From Leifsonia poae (GTDB lineage Bacteria > Actinomycetota > Actinomycetes > Actinomycetales > Microbacteriaceae), in assembly GCF_020009625.1 (NCBI RefSeq), contig NZ_JAIHLP010000002.1, forward strand, positions 248,001 to 312,000: a DNA stretch of 64,000 nt. The letters are read 5' to 3'. Positions 36,466-46,706 of the stretch are shown here, in pieces (positions within the stretch are counted from its first letter, which is position 1; each line of letters starts with the position of its first letter). Below the pieces are notes generated by a model that was not told the origin of the DNA, did not search any database, and was given only the letters and a program-made list of their open reading frames with translations. A program made the translations under genes and the position numbers.

Positions 36466-39042
36466 ATGGTGGAAAACGAAAATACTGAGAACAGCCAGAA
36501 CAACGGAACGGATGCGGGCACGGAAGCGGGGGTGAAGAAGCGTTCGCGCCTCTTCGGCTCGCGGAAGAGCGCCAAGAAGGCACCGGCGAGTGCACCGGAG
36601 ACGGTGGCGACCCCGGTCGAGCCCGTCGTGCCGAGCACCGTCGCCGCCGAGGCGCCGGCGGAGATCGCCGACCCCGTCGCCGACGATCCGGCGGGCACCG
36701 CGCCTGCGCCGAGCGAGGAGTCCGTCATCGACGAGCCGACGATCGGGGTCTCCACGACTCCGTCCACCCCGACCGGCCTGCCGGGCCTGCCGCCGACGAC
36801 CCTGCTCTTCCAAGCGCCCGACATCCAGCCGTTGCCGCCCCTGCCGGGCGACGACCTGGATGACGACGGCCCGACCGTGCGCCGGCGATCCCGCCGCCGG
36901 GCAGGCGAAGAGAACCGGTCCGGCTCAAATGACCCGGCCAACACCGTCGTGAAGGTTCGTGCCCCGCGCGAACCGGAGCTGATCACCGAACCGCAGAAGG
37001 TCAAGGGCTCGACCCGCCTCGAGGCGAAGAAGCAGCGGCGACGCGACGGTCGCGACGCCGGGCGTCGACGGCCCGTGATCACCGAAGCGGAGTTCCTGGC
37101 CCGGCGTGAGTCGGTCGACCGGCAGATGATCGTCCGCGAGAAGAGCGGGCGTATCCAGATCGGCGTGCTGGAGGACAAGGTCCTCGTCGAGCACTATGTG
37201 GCGAAGTCCCAGGAGGCGTCGCTGATCGGCAATGTCTATCTGGGTCGCGTGCAGAACGTGCTTCCGAGCATGGAAGCGGCCTTCGTCGACATCGGTCGCG
37301 GCCGCAATGCCGTGCTGTACTCCGGTGAGGTCGACTGGGAAGCGGCCGAGACGGGCAACCAGCCACGTCGGATCGAGCTGGCGCTCAAGCCGGGCGACCG
37401 GGTGCTCGTGCAAGTCACGAAAGACCCGGTCGGCCACAAGGGCGCCCGTCTCACCAGCCAGGTCTCGCTGCCCGGCCGCTACCTCGTCTACGTGCCGAAC
37501 GGCTCGATGAACGGGATCAGCCGCAAGCTTCCCGACACCGAGCGCGCCCGCCTGAAGAAGATCCTCAAGGAGGTCCTTCCGGAGAACGTCGGCGTGATCG
37601 TACGCACGGCGGCCGAGGGCGCCACCGAGGAGCAGCTGACGCTCGATGTCACCCGCCTGACGGCGCAGTGGGCCGACATCAGCAAGCAGGTGGAGAACGT
37701 CCAGGCCCCGGCACTGCTGCACAGCGAGCCGGATCTGCTGATCAAGATCGTGCGGGATGTCTTCAACGAAGACTTCCAGAAGCTGATCATCGCCGGTTCG
37801 GACCCCCAGGCGACCATCGAGATGTATCTGCGCCAGGTCGCGCCCGATCTGCTCGACCGTGTCGAGACGTACACCGGTGAGCGCGACGCCTTCGACGAGT
37901 TCAGAATCACGGAGCAGATCGAGAAGGCACTCGACCGCAAGGTCTGGCTGCCGTCGGGTGGATCGCTCGTGATCGACCGCACCGAGGCCATGACCGTCGT
38001 CGATGTCAACACCGGAAAGTTCGTCGGCTCCGGCGGAAACCTCGAGGAGACCGTCACCAAGAACAACCTGGAGGCGGCAGAGGAGATCGTCCGCCAGCTC
38101 CGTCTGCGCGACATCGGCGGCATCATCGTCGTCGACTTCATCGACATGGTGCTGGAGTCGAACCGCGACCTGGTGCTGCGTCGACTCATCGAGTGCCTCA
38201 GCCGCGACCGCACGAAGCACCAGGTGGCCGAGGTCACCTCGCTCGGCCTCGTGCAGATGACCCGGAAGAAGTTGGGTCTCGGGCTTCTCGAGACCTTCAG
38301 TGAGGCCTGCGAGGTCTGCGCCGGCCGAGGCGTGATCGTGCACCACGATCCGGTCGTGAAGCATCGCCAGACCCAGCAGCAGCAGCAGCCGAACGAGCGT
38401 CGGCGCGGTCGAGGCGGTCAGCAGTCGGGCGGCAACGGCAACGGCAACGGTTCCTCCAACGGGGGAAGCGGAACCGCATCGAACGGCAACGGGCACGCCC
38501 CTGTCGTGACGCACGCCATCACCGACGACGCCAAGAGCGCGCTGGCGCAGATCGCGGCGAGCACGCTCGCCACGCACAGCCACGACGGCGAAGCCGCCGA
38601 GGCGGCTGCCGACGGCGCGCACGGCAAGCATGTCGCCGCGGAGGAAGCACCGGCCGCGGCGCCGGCCGCCGAGTCGGTGCAGCAGGCCGAACCGGCCAAA
38701 AGGCAACGAAAGAAGAGCGGCGGATCGAAACGCGCCGCATCCGTGGAGCGCGAGTCGGATGCTCCGGCCGCCGAGGGCGCTACGACGCCCGAGGTCCAGG
38801 ATGCTCCTGTCGCGTCAGAGGCGCCCGTCACGCTCCTCGACATTCCGGTCGTCAGCGCGGCTCCGCCCGCCCGTCGACCCACGTCGAAGGATGCGGAGCT
38901 CCTGCTCGACTCGGTGCTCGACGCCTTGCCTCAGCCCAAGCAGCCGGGCCAGGGTCGCAACCGGAGCCGACGCGTGAGCACGGCGGCGATCGCCGGCGGC
39001 TCGGTCGCACCCGAGATCACCCGGACCGAGACCGAGGAGTAG
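36466..39042 (+). CDS. rne: Ribonuclease E/G family endoribonuclease
   Basis: An 858-residue RNA-processing enzyme. A Pro/Ala/acidic and then basic N-terminal extension (1-200) precedes the S1 domain (GNVYLGRVQNVLPSMEAAFVDIG), the 5' sensor/RNase H-like part and the DNase I-like catalytic motifs TEAMTVVDVNTG and IIVVDFIDM (two metal-binding Asp). The Zn-link is CEVCAGRG. The C-terminal 250 residues are low-complexity (poly-Q, Gly/Asn-rich, Ala/Pro/Glu), as in actinobacterial RNase E. The ATG at 36466 is used; rplU and rpmA follow after an opposing gene. Confidence 0.95.
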   Translation: MVENENTENSQNNGTDAGTEAGVKKRSRLFGSRKSAKKAPASAPETVATPVEPVVPSTVAAEAPAEIADPVADDPAGTAPAPSEESVIDEPTIGVSTTPSTPTGLPGLPPTTLLFQAPDIQPLPPLPGDDLDDDGPTVRRRSRRRAGEENRSGSNDPANTVVKVRAPREPELITEPQKVKGSTRLEAKKQRRRDGRDAGRRRPVITEAEFLARRESVDRQMIVREKSGRIQIGVLEDKVLVEHYVAKSQEASLIGNVYLGRVQNVLPSMEAAFVDIGRGRNAVLYSGEVDWEAAETGNQPRRIELALKPGDRVLVQVTKDPVGHKGARLTSQVSLPGRYLVYVPNGSMNGISRKLPDTERARLKKILKEVLPENVGVIVRTAAEGATEEQLTLDVTRLTAQWADISKQVENVQAPALLHSEPDLLIKIVRDVFNEDFQKLIIAGSDPQATIEMYLRQVAPDLLDRVETYTGERDAFDEFRITEQIEKALDRKVWLPSGGSLVIDRTEAMTVVDVNTGKFVGSGGNLEETVTKNNLEAAEEIVRQLRLRDIGGIIVVDFIDMVLESNRDLVLRRLIECLSRDRTKHQVAEVTSLGLVQMTRKKLGLGLLETFSEACEVCAGRGVIVHHDPVVKHRQTQQQQQPNERRRGRGGQQSGGNGNGNGSSNGGSGTASNGNGHAPVVTHAITDDAKSALAQIAASTLATHSHDGEAAEAAADGAHGKHVAAEEAPAAAPAAESVQQAEPAKRQRKKSGGSKRAASVERESDAPAAEGATTPEVQDAPVASEAPVTLLDIPVVSAAPPARRPTSKDAELLLDSVLDALPQPKQPGQGRNRSRRVSTAAIAGGSVAPEITRTETEE

Positions 39043-39063
39043 TTTTCGGGTCCGTCCATTCGA

Positions 39064-39100
39064 GGCGCGGGATCAGTGCTTGCGCACTCGATCCCGCGCC
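39064..39100. terminator. Terminator after rne, overlapping the end of the opposing gene
   Basis: An 11-bp inverted repeat (39064-39074 with 39090-39100) starting GGCGCGGGATC. It covers the stop codon and last codons of the minus-strand gene. Confidence 0.65.
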
Positions 39101-39348
39101 TTGATGCGTAGTCCGCTCGCACGCAGCCGCACGACGAGTTCCTTGCCGCCCACCGGCTCTGCGCCCGCGGCGACGAGATCGTCGTAGCTGCGGTCGGGCA
39201 CGTCATAGTGGTCGAGGTCGAACGCACGACGCGCGATCCCATTGGCGGCGGCGAAGTCGTGCAGCTCGTCGAGGGAGGCATCGCTGACCAGATGCGACCA
39301 CAACATGCCGTGAGCGGGCCATTCCGGGGGATCGATCAGGACCGTCAT
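39073..39348 (-). CDS. DUF4031 domain protein
   Basis: A 91-residue protein starting MTVLIDPPEWPAHGMLWSHLVSD, matching the short DUF4031 family found beside housekeeping genes in actinobacteria. DLDHYDVPDRSYDDLVAAGAE and the basic C-terminus RIKARDRVRKH are typical. No biochemical role is known. It is convergent with rne. Confidence 0.85.
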   Translation of the reverse strand: MTVLIDPPEWPAHGMLWSHLVSDASLDELHDFAAANGIARRAFDLDHYDVPDRSYDDLVAAGAEPVGGKELVVRLRASGLRIKARDRVRKH

Positions 39349-39444
39349 ACAATGATTGTAGGAACCGGCGCCGATGTCGGTTCCGCACCCTCCCGAAACC
39401 CCCGGGGAGACTCGCCTCCAGTCGAGCTCGACGGGGGTCTGAGT

Positions 39445-39474
39445 TTGACCGGGGGACGGGGCATCGGGTAAAGT
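39445..39474 (+). promoter_or_regulatory. Promoter of rplU-rpmA
   Basis: TTGACC (39445-39450) and TAAAGT (39469-39474) are separated by 18 bp, a good vegetative-sigma promoter. It leaves a 5' leader of roughly 170 nt before rplU, containing GC-rich stems (CCGGCGCATGAAGCGCCGG near 39535, CGGCTCGGTACGAGCCG near 39602) that could regulate ribosomal protein synthesis. Confidence 0.65.
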
Positions 39475-39653
39475 TGACCGTTGGTGTGTGTTGGGCGTCG
39501 CCCGCACGATCGCCAAGGTTTTCTGAGAATCGCACCGGCGCATGAAGCGCCGGTCGGAATCGCCAGTAACTTCCTGAAGATAAAGAGTAGGACCAGGTCC
39601 ACGGCTCGGTACGAGCCGAGGGGAGCTGTTCCCCAGAGAAAAGGTACGTAAAA

Positions 39654-39962
39654 GTGGTTTACGCAGTTGTGCGCGCCGGTGGCCGCCAGGAAAAGGTCGA
39701 GGTCGGCACCATCGTGACGATGGACCGCATCAAGGCTGACAAAGACGGCAACGTCGAGCTCGCCGCTGTGCTGCTTGTTGACGGGGAGAAGATCACCTCC
39801 GACGCGAAGTCGCTCGCCAAGGTGAAGGTCACCGCCGAGGTCCTCAACGACCTCCGCGGCCCGAAGATCGTCATCCAGAAGTTCAAGAACAAGACCGGGT
39901 ACAAGAAGCGCCAGGGGCACCGTCAGGAGCTCACGCGCGTCAAGGTCACCGGCATCAAGTAG
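39654..39962 (+). CDS. rplU: 50S ribosomal protein L21
   Basis: A 102-residue ribosomal protein, [17 protein letters not shown] with the [15 protein letters not shown]-terminus. The start is GTG at 39654. rpmA follows 30 bp later, the universal bacterial pairing. Confidence 0.97.
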   Translation: MVYAVVRAGGRQEKVEVGTIVTMDRIKADKDGNVELAAVLLVDGEKITSDAKSLAKVKVTAEVLNDLRGPKIVIQKFKNKTGYKKRQGHRQELTRVKVTGIK

Positions 39963-39992
39963 CGTCGAGCACAGGCTTAGGAGAAGAAGCAG

Positions 39993-40250
39993 ATGGCACA
40001 CAAAAAGGGAGCGAGTTCCACTCGCAACGGTCGTGACTCGAACGCTCAGCGCCTCGGCGTGAAGCGCTTCGGTGGTCAGGTCGTCGGCGCCGGCGAGATC
40101 ATCGTCCGCCAGCGCGGCACGCACTTCCACCCCGGCGTCAACGTCGGTCGTGGGGGCGACGACACGCTGTTCGCTCTGGCCGCCGGTGCGGTCGAGTTCG
40201 GCAGCAAGGGCGGCCGCAAGGTCGTCAACATCGTGGCGGCCGAGGTCTAA
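39993..40250 (+). CDS. rpmA: 50S ribosomal protein L27
   Basis: An 85-residue protein, [16 protein letters not shown], with the peptidyl-transferase-proximal N-terminus and [25 protein letters not shown] lies upstream. There is no N-terminal cleavage extension like that of Firmicutes L27. Confidence 0.98.
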   Translation: MAHKKGASSTRNGRDSNAQRLGVKRFGGQVVGAGEIIVRQRGTHFHPGVNVGRGGDDTLFALAAGAVEFGSKGGRKVVNIVAAEV

Positions 40251-40276
40251 CCCCTCGTTCCACACGCAACACTTCC

Positions 40277-40309
40277 GGATGGGCGGGCTTCGGCCCGCCC
40301 ATCCTTTTT
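40277..40309 (+). terminator. Terminator/attenuator between rpmA and obgE
   Basis: A 12-bp stem (40277-40288 with 40293-40304) closed by a TTCG tetraloop and followed by five T residues. It lies 26 bp before the obgE ATG, so it limits read-through into obgE. Confidence 0.9.
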
Positions 40310-40334
40310 CCCCAGGCAGTACAAGGAGCACATC

Positions 40335-41903
40335 ATGGCAACGTTCGTCGACAACGTGACGTTGCATTTGCGCGCCGGTCACGGCGGCAACGGATGTGTA
40401 TCGGTCCGTCGCGAGAAGTTCAAGCCGCTCGCCGGGCCGGATGGCGGCAACGGCGGGAACGGCGGCGACATCGTTCTCGTCTCCGACCCCCAGGTCACCA
40501 CACTGCTCGGTTTCCACCGGGCACCGCACCGCTCGTCGGACAACGGCGGATTCGGCATGGGCGACCACCGGAGCGGTTTCAGCAGCCCCGAGCTCGAATT
40601 GGCGATTCCGGTCGGCACGGTCGTGAAAGATGCCGACGGCGTCGAATTGATCGACATGGATGAGCCGGGCATCCGCTACGTGGTCGCTCCGGGCGGCATC
40701 GGGGGTCTAGGGAATGCGGCACTCTCGAACCCGAAGCGCAAGGCGCCCGGTTTCGCTCTGCTCGGAACACCCGGCTGGGAAGGCGACATCCTCCTCGAGC
40801 TGAAGACCGTGGCGGATGTGGCACTGGTCGGCTACCCGTCGGCCGGCAAATCGAGCCTCATCGCGGCGCTGTCGGCAGCGAAGCCGAAGATCGCCGACTA
40901 CCCGTTCACGACCCTTCACCCCAACCTCGGCGTCGTTCAGGCGGGGGAGTCGCGCTACACCGTGGCCGATGTGCCGGGCCTGATCGAGGGAGCGAGCGAG
41001 GGCAAAGGTCTTGGTCTCGAGTTCCTGCGCCATGTGGAGCGCTGCAGCGCTCTTCTGCACGTTCTCGACTGCGCGACGCTCGACCCGGGCCGTGACCCGA
41101 TCAGCGATCTCGATGTGATCCTCGGAGAGCTCGGCGCCTACCCGGTGCCGGAGGGCCAGACGCCCCTGCTGGAGCGACCGCAGCTCATCGCGCTCAACAA
41201 GATCGATGTGCCCGAGGCCAGGGAACTGGCGGAGTTCGTTCGCGCCGATCTCGAACAGCGCGGCTACCGCGTGTTCGAGATCTCGACGGTCAGCCATGAG
41301 GGGCTCCGGGCGCTGTCGTTCGCGCTGGCCGAGCTCGTCGAGGCCGCCCGAGCAGCCGCGGCCGCGGCCGAGGCGATCCGCCCGCGTATCGTGATCCGGC
41401 CCAAGGCCGTCGATGACTCCGACTACGTCGTGAAGGTCGAAGGCGGTTCGGACGGGCCGGTCTATCGCATCCTCGGGGCGAAGCCCGAACGCTGGGTGGC
41501 GCAGACCGACTTCGCCAACGACGAGGCCGTCGGGTTCTTGGCCGACCGTCTCGCCAAGCTGGGTGTGGAGGATCGGCTCTTCAAGGCGGGCGCCGTCGCC
41601 GGTTCCACGGTCGTGATCGGTCGAAACAACGGCGTGGTCTTCGATTGGGAGCCCACGCTCACCTCGACCGCCGAATTGATCAGTTCCCCGCGCGGAACGG
41701 ATGTGCGGGTGGACGCCAACCTGCGGCCGACCCGCAATCAGCGCCGCGAAGACTACTTCGACCGCATGGATGCGAAGGCCGAGGCGCGAGCCGAATTGCT
41801 GCGGGAGCGCGAGGCCGGTCTGTGGCGGGACGACTACGAAGAGAATGACGAAGCCGCCGGCACCGGCAGCGGTGCCGAGACCAAGGAGACCGACTCGGAA
41901 TGA
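40335..41903 (+). CDS. obgE: GTPase Obg/CgtA
   Basis: A 522-residue ribosome-assembly GTPase. The Gly-rich Obg fold (1-160: [25 protein letters not shown]) is followed by the G domain with G1 [19 protein letters not shown] and ALNKIDV, then an OCT domain and an acidic tail. AAGGAG precedes the ATG. It overlaps proB by ATGA. Confidence 0.97.
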   Translation: MATFVDNVTLHLRAGHGGNGCVSVRREKFKPLAGPDGGNGGNGGDIVLVSDPQVTTLLGFHRAPHRSSDNGGFGMGDHRSGFSSPELELAIPVGTVVKDADGVELIDMDEPGIRYVVAPGGIGGLGNAALSNPKRKAPGFALLGTPGWEGDILLELKTVADVALVGYPSAGKSSLIAALSAAKPKIADYPFTTLHPNLGVVQAGESRYTVADVPGLIEGASEGKGLGLEFLRHVERCSALLHVLDCATLDPGRDPISDLDVILGELGAYPVPEGQTPLLERPQLIALNKIDVPEARELAEFVRADLEQRGYRVFEISTVSHEGLRALSFALAELVEAARAAAAAAEAIRPRIVIRPKAVDDSDYVVKVEGGSDGPVYRILGAKPERWVAQTDFANDEAVGFLADRLAKLGVEDRLFKAGAVAGSTVVIGRNNGVVFDWEPTLTSTAELISSPRGTDVRVDANLRPTRNQRREDYFDRMDAKAEARAELLREREAGLWRDDYEENDEAAGTGSGAETKETDSE

Positions 41904-42715
41904 CGATCGACGAGCGCAGCCAGGTTCCCTCCGCGAGACGCGTCGTCGTCAAAGTGGGTTCGTCCTCCATCAGCGGAGACAACGCGGGGCAGATCGGGCC
42001 GCTCGTCGATGCGCTCTCGGATGCGCACGGTCGTGACACCCAGGTGATCCTCGTCTCTTCCGGTGCGATTGCGACCGGCATGCCCTACCTGGCGCTCGAT
42101 GGACGACCCACCGATCTGGCGACTCAGCAGGCGGCTGCGGCGGTCGGGCAGAACGTGCTCATCTACCGCTATCAGGACAGCCTCGACCGCTACGGCATCG
42201 TGGCCGGTCAGGTTCTGTTGACGGCCGGCGACATGGAGACGCCGACGCACCGCAGCAATGCGAAACGGGCGATGGAGCGTCTGCTCGACCTGCGCATCCT
42301 GCCGATCGTGAACGAGAACGACACGGTCGCGACCCACGAGATCCGATTCGGGGACAATGATCGGCTGGCCGCTCTCGTTGCCTTGCTCGTCGAAGCCGAC
42401 CTGCTGGTGCTCCTCTCGGATGTGGATGCGCTCTACACCCGCCCGCCGCAGGAGCCCGGCGCGGAGAGGATCGATGTCGTCGCCTACGACGACGAGCTCC
42501 GCGGGGTGGAGATCGGCGCGACCGGTCTCTCCGGTGTCGGAACCGGCGGTGCGCTGACGAAGGTCTCTGCCGCCCGCCAGGCCGCCGAACGGGGAACCGC
42601 GGTCATTCTGACCGCCACCTCGTTGGTCGCCGAGGCACTGCGGGGCGAGCGGGTGGGTACCTGGTTCGCGCCCGCGAAAGACCGGGCCTCCGAGGGCAGC
42701 ACGCGCACGCCCTAA
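41900..42715 (+). CDS. proB: Glutamate 5-kinase without PUA domain
   Basis: A 271-residue amino-acid kinase that phosphorylates glutamate in the first step of proline synthesis. [12 protein letters not shown] is the ATP-binding start. [24 protein letters not shown] and [12 protein letters not shown] are family motifs. The C-terminal PUA domain of the 370-residue form is absent: the gene stops cleanly after the kinase domain, as in some related actinobacteria. It is coupled to obgE and lies 9 bp before proA. Confidence 0.95.
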   Translation: MTIDERSQVPSARRVVVKVGSSSISGDNAGQIGPLVDALSDAHGRDTQVILVSSGAIATGMPYLALDGRPTDLATQQAAAAVGQNVLIYRYQDSLDRYGIVAGQVLLTAGDMETPTHRSNAKRAMERLLDLRILPIVNENDTVATHEIRFGDNDRLAALVALLVEADLLVLLSDVDALYTRPPQEPGAERIDVVAYDDELRGVEIGATGLSGVGTGGALTKVSAARQAAERGTAVILTATSLVAEALRGERVGTWFAPAKDRASEGSTRTP

Positions 42716-42724
42716 ACTTGATCC

Positions 42725-43990
42725 ATGTCTCAGACTCTGGATAGCGTCGCGCTGGTCGACCGGCTGGCCGCCGCCAAAGCTGCGTCCGTGCAGCTCGCCA
42801 CGGCGACGACGGACAAGAAGAACGCCGCGTTGCTGGCCATCGCGACCCGGCTGACGTCGAATGGGACGCGCATCCTCGAAGCGAACGAACTCGACCTGGC
42901 CAACGGACGAGAGAACGGCCTCTCTACCGGGCTGATCGACCGCCTGACGCTCACCGACTCGCGCCTTGCCGGGCTCGCCGAAGCGGTGCGCGAAGTGGCC
43001 GCACTCACCGACCCGGTGGGTCAGGCGGTGCGTGGCAGCGCCCTGCCGAACGGCATCAAGATCACCCAGGTGCGCGTTCCGTTCGGTGTCGTCGGTGCGA
43101 TCTACGAAGCCCGCCCCAATGTGACGGTCGATATCGCCGCCCTGGCGCTCAAGAGCGGCAATGCGGTCGTGCTCCGCGGGGGCAGCGCGGCCATCAACAC
43201 CAACAGGGTGCTCGTCGACGTGATCCGCGAAGCCCTCGGCGACGCGGGTCTGCCGAGCGGTTCCGTGCAGACGATCGACGAGTTCGGACGCGACGGCGCG
43301 ACCGAGCTGATGCGGGCCCGAGGTCTCGTCGACGTGCTCATCCCTCGGGGAAGCGCCGACCTCATCCGCACCGTCGTCACCGAGTCAACTGTGCCGGTGA
43401 TCGAGACGGGCGCCGGCGTCGTGCACATCGTGCTCGACGAGAGCGCCCGCGAAGACTGGGCCGTCGACATCGTGCGCAACGCGAAGGTGCAACGCCCGAG
43501 CGTGTGCAACGCGGTCGAGACTCTGCTCGTTCATTCCGCAGCGGCGCAACGACTGCTGCCACCGGTGCTCGCAGCGCTCGTCGAGGCCGGGGTGACCGTG
43601 CACGCCGACGACAGGGCCATCCGCTTCGCGCCTGATGCAGTGCCCGCCACCGACGAAGACTGGGCCACCGAGCACATGAGCCTCGACATCTCGGTGAAGA
43701 TCGTCGACTCGCTCGACGAGGCGATCTCGCATATCCGGCGCTACTCGACGCAGCACACCGAATCGATCATCACGAACGACGTGGGGAACGCCGAGCGCTT
43801 TCTGGCCGAGGTGGATTCCGCCGTCGTCATGGTCAACGCCTCCACCCGGTTCACTGACGGTGGGGAGTTCGGCTTCGGAGCCGAGGTGGGCATCTCGACT
43901 CAGAAGCTGCACGCCCGCGGCCCGATGGGCCTGCCCGAACTCACCAGCACGAAGTGGATCGTTCGCGGGTCAGGTCAGATCCGTCCGTGA
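42725..43990 (+). CDS. proA: Glutamate-5-semialdehyde dehydrogenase (gamma-glutamyl phosphate reductase)
   Basis: A 421-residue aldehyde dehydrogenase-fold enzyme for the second proline step. The catalytic Cys is in QRPSVCNAVETLLVH. VPFGVVGAIYEARPNVTVD and FGFGAEVGISTQKLHARGPMG are typical. Full length; functional partner of proB. Confidence 0.97.
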   Translation: MSQTLDSVALVDRLAAAKAASVQLATATTDKKNAALLAIATRLTSNGTRILEANELDLANGRENGLSTGLIDRLTLTDSRLAGLAEAVREVAALTDPVGQAVRGSALPNGIKITQVRVPFGVVGAIYEARPNVTVDIAALALKSGNAVVLRGGSAAINTNRVLVDVIREALGDAGLPSGSVQTIDEFGRDGATELMRARGLVDVLIPRGSADLIRTVVTESTVPVIETGAGVVHIVLDESAREDWAVDIVRNAKVQRPSVCNAVETLLVHSAAAQRLLPPVLAALVEAGVTVHADDRAIRFAPDAVPATDEDWATEHMSLDISVKIVDSLDEAISHIRRYSTQHTESIITNDVGNAERFLAEVDSAVVMVNASTRFTDGGEFGFGAEVGISTQKLHARGPMGLPELTSTKWIVRGSGQIRP

Positions 43991-44040
43991 GCCACCACTA
44001 GACTTGCCTCGGGCGTTCGCGCCGGGAAAGGAAAAACTCC

Positions 44041-44277
44041 ATGTCACATCTGACGGCCGTGCTGGCTGCAACCGAGGCTCACGTCGAGCTGCCGATGCCC
44101 ACGTGGGCGTTCGGCGCGATCGCGCTGGCCGTTTTCACCGTTCTCGGCTTCGTGATCTGGACCTACCGCGACGTGGCGAACCGCCACAGCCACAAGGCCG
44201 CCCCCGGCGCCACCGAGCACGCGACGGCCCCCGGTGCCACCCACCACGGCGCCGGCCACCCCTCGCAGGGGCACTGA
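44041..44277 (+). CDS. Small single-pass membrane protein with His-rich tail
   Basis: A 78-residue protein. Residues 20-42 form one membrane helix (TWAFGAIALAVFTVLGFVIW); the remainder is a His/Ala/Gly-rich tail, ATEHATAPGATHHGAGHP. No domain is recognised. It sits 50 bp after proA behind GAAAGGAAA and 12 bp before nadD. A metal-binding tail is possible but unproven. Confidence 0.7.
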   Translation: MSHLTAVLAATEAHVELPMPTWAFGAIALAVFTVLGFVIWTYRDVANRHSHKAAPGATEHATAPGATHHGAGHPSQGH

Positions 44278-44289
44278 CCCTCCGGGCGT

Positions 44290-44891
44290 ATGGAGCTGAC
44301 GGAGAAACGTCGACCGCGGGTCGGCGTGATGGGCGGAACATTCGATCCGATCCATCACGGCCACTTGGTTGCCGCCAGCGAGGTCGCCCAGTCGTTCGAT
44401 CTCGATGAGGTCGTGTTCGTCCCCACCGGCCATCCGTGGCAGAAGGGCGATGTGACCCCGGGGAGCACCGCTATCTGATGACGGTGATCGCCACGGCATC
44501 GAACCCGCGCTTCACGGTGAGCCGCGTCGACATCGATCGCGAGGGGCCCACCTACACGATCGACACACTGCGCGACCTGCATATCGCCCGTCCCGAGGCC
44601 GATCTGGTCTTCATCACGGGAGCCGATGCGATCGCGCAGATCATCAGTTGGCGCGATGTGAATGAGCTCTGGGACCTCGCCCACTTCGTGGCTGTGAGTC
44701 GTCCGGGACATGACTTGAGTATTTCTGGATTGCCGCAGCAAGACGTAAGCTTGTTGGAAGTTCCGGCCCTGGCGATCTCGTCAACCGACTGCCGGAGCCG
44801 GGTGAGCAGGGGATTCCCCGTCTGGTATCTCGTACCCGATGGCGTTGTTCAATACATCTCCAAACACCATCTGTATCGGAGTGTGGCATGA
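44290..44891 (+). CDS. nadD: Nicotinate-nucleotide adenylyltransferase (one apparent -1 frameshift)
   Basis: An enzyme of about 200 residues that makes deamido-NAD from nicotinate mononucleotide, essential for NAD synthesis. [19 protein letters not shown] is the nucleotidyl-transferase signature; [10 protein letters not shown] is the ISSTxxR motif near the end. The frame breaks at the G4 run 44460-44463: one extra G gives [19 protein letters not shown], the expected join. Because NadD is normally indispensable and both halves are perfect, a base-calling error is the best explanation. It overlaps the next gene by ATGA. Confidence 0.92.
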
Positions 44892-46171
44892 CTTTGTGGC
44901 AAGACCCGCCGCCACAGACACGGCGACAAGCCCGCGAGAACGAGCGTTCTGCGGAGCAGAAAGCCGCTGGGCAGGCATCGCGTCGAGCAGGCACGGCCTC
45001 GCCGACGCCTGCCGGTGAGATCCCGACGGTGACAACGCCGTTCACCTTCTCCGCTGGCCGGCCGAGCGAGACGCCGGAACAGTCCGCGCTGCCGGATATC
45101 CCGGCCACGGCTTTCGAAGAGCCGGGTGTCTCGGCGCCGACCCGTCCGCACCTGCCGAGTTCCGGTTCTTCTTTCGACGCGCTTCTCGCTCCGAAAGACG
45201 ACGATCCAGACGCGGGCCAGGCGACGTCGCCGTTGTATCGGCAGGCGCCGTCGGAGACGTCGGTCGAGCCCGTCACGCAGCCGGTTTCCCTTGTGCCGCC
45301 GGTTGTCGAGACTCCGCCGATCCCGTCTCAGGTGATCGCGCCTCCGATGCCCGCCGTCGTCCCGATCGCCACGCCCGAACGTGCGCTGACCCGCCGTGAG
45401 TTGCGCGCGATGCAGCAAGCGCAAGAAGCGAACCAGCAGGCCGGGCATCCCGAGTCTGTCATTCCGGTCACTTTCTCGCCCGCAACGCACGAGGTGAAGC
45501 CCGCAGAGCCGTCGGCATCCGCAGAAGACGCGTCTGAGCCCCGTTCTTGGCCCTTCGCTGCAGTGCCCGCGTCAGCGGACCCGATCGCCACGGCGGCCCC
45601 GGTCGAGCCGGTGTCGGCCGTGTCCGTGTCGGCCGAGTCGGCGCTGCCCACCGCGCAGGGTGAGGCCGACGCCGCTCCTCAGCCGTATCAGCCCCCGGTC
45701 GGCCACTGGTCGACGGCCGCCGAGCTCGACGACAAGAACCAGCCGTTCGACCAGATCATCTCCCGCAGTGTGGGAGTTTCGGGGTCGGCGACGACGACGA
45801 ATGCGCTCATCCTTCCGACGCTTCCCACTGCCGATGCAACCGGTCCGTTGACGAGCACAGGCGAGATCCTCGTCACCGGCTCCATCGACCTGCCGCGCGG
45901 GCTCGGAGCCACGGGAGCGCATCCCGACCGCATCGACTCCTCCGATATCGACCGCTTGCTGGACGGCGAGGACAACGAGTTCAATACATCCGAGGTCGCG
46001 CCGATCCGCGCGTCCCGTGCTGTGAGCACGCACACCTCGACCCGCGGTGTCATCACGCCACCGAAGAAGCGGCACGGGCGGCTTCCCCTCGTGCTGTCGA
46101 TCACGGCGGCCGTACTGCTCGTCGGTGTCGTCGGTCTGCTCGTTGCGGCCTATGTGCTGAAGGTGTTCTGA
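44888..46171 (+). CDS. Proline-rich single-pass membrane protein between nadD and rsfS
   Basis: A 427-residue protein. The first 390 residues are low-complexity (Pro, Ala, Thr, Ser, Glu) with a basic N-terminus ([15 protein letters not shown]) and a short repeat-like [19 protein letters not shown] near 160. The C-terminus is one membrane helix after KKRHGRLP. The long soluble part would be cytoplasmic by the positive-inside rule. No domain is recognised. It is translationally coupled to nadD and located before rsfS, as in relatives, which hints at a conserved cell-envelope role. Confidence 0.7.
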   Translation: MTLWQDPPPQTRRQARENERSAEQKAAGQASRRAGTASPTPAGEIPTVTTPFTFSAGRPSETPEQSALPDIPATAFEEPGVSAPTRPHLPSSGSSFDALLAPKDDDPDAGQATSPLYRQAPSETSVEPVTQPVSLVPPVVETPPIPSQVIAPPMPAVVPIATPERALTRRELRAMQQAQEANQQAGHPESVIPVTFSPATHEVKPAEPSASAEDASEPRSWPFAAVPASADPIATAAPVEPVSAVSVSAESALPTAQGEADAAPQPYQPPVGHWSTAAELDDKNQPFDQIISRSVGVSGSATTTNALILPTLPTADATGPLTSTGEILVTGSIDLPRGLGATGAHPDRIDSSDIDRLLDGEDNEFNTSEVAPIRASRAVSTHTSTRGVITPPKKRHGRLPLVLSITAAVLLVGVVGLLVAAYVLKVF

Positions 46172-46223
46172 TCAGCACCGACGTCCGTCTCATTCTTTCC
46201 AACCCTTTGAGGGAGTTCCCCCT

Positions 46224-46601
46224 GTGACCGCATCCGAACACTCGCGGGAGATCCTGCAGATCGCCGCCCGCGCGGCCGACTCGAAGGCGGGCGAAGACCT
46301 CGTCGCCCTCGACGTCTCCGGCCCGCTGCCTCTGACCGACATCTTCCTGCTCGTCACCGGCCGCGTCGAGCGCAACGTCGTGGCGATCGCCGGTGAGATC
46401 GAAGACCAGCTGAACGACGCTGGTGTGAAGACGCTGCGCCGCGAGGGCAAGGCGGAAGGGCGCTGGGTACTGCTCGACTTCGGCGACCTCGTCGTGCATG
46501 TCTTCCACGAGGAAGACCGGATGTATTACGCCCTCGAGCGGCTGTGGAAGGACTGCCCGGTGGTCCCCATCGAGTTGCCCGTTCACGAGCGCGCGGAGTA
46601 G
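46224..46601 (+). CDS. rsfS: Ribosome silencing factor RsfS
   Basis: A 125-residue protein that binds ribosomal protein L14 and blocks 50S-30S joining in stationary phase. It has VALDVSGPLPLTDIFLLVTG and DFGDLVVHVFHEEDRMYYALERLW, the family core. The start is GTG at 46224 behind GAGGGAG. It closes the obgE-proBA-nadD cluster. Confidence 0.95.
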   Translation: MTASEHSREILQIAARAADSKAGEDLVALDVSGPLPLTDIFLLVTGRVERNVVAIAGEIEDQLNDAGVKTLRREGKAEGRWVLLDFGDLVVHVFHEEDRMYYALERLWKDCPVVPIELPVHERAE

Positions 46602-46706
46602 CTCGCGATGACGGTATCGATGATTCCGAGGGTCGCTCGTTTTTTTCTGAGCGCCAACGTGTAGTACGCTAAACGAGTTGTCTTCGAGAGATCGAGAACA
46701 ACTTCT

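Noticed and set aside
36252-36488. A 78-codon frame in the rne leader
   Set aside because: It overlaps the rne start in another frame, lacks a good SD and shows stem-forming rather than coding features.
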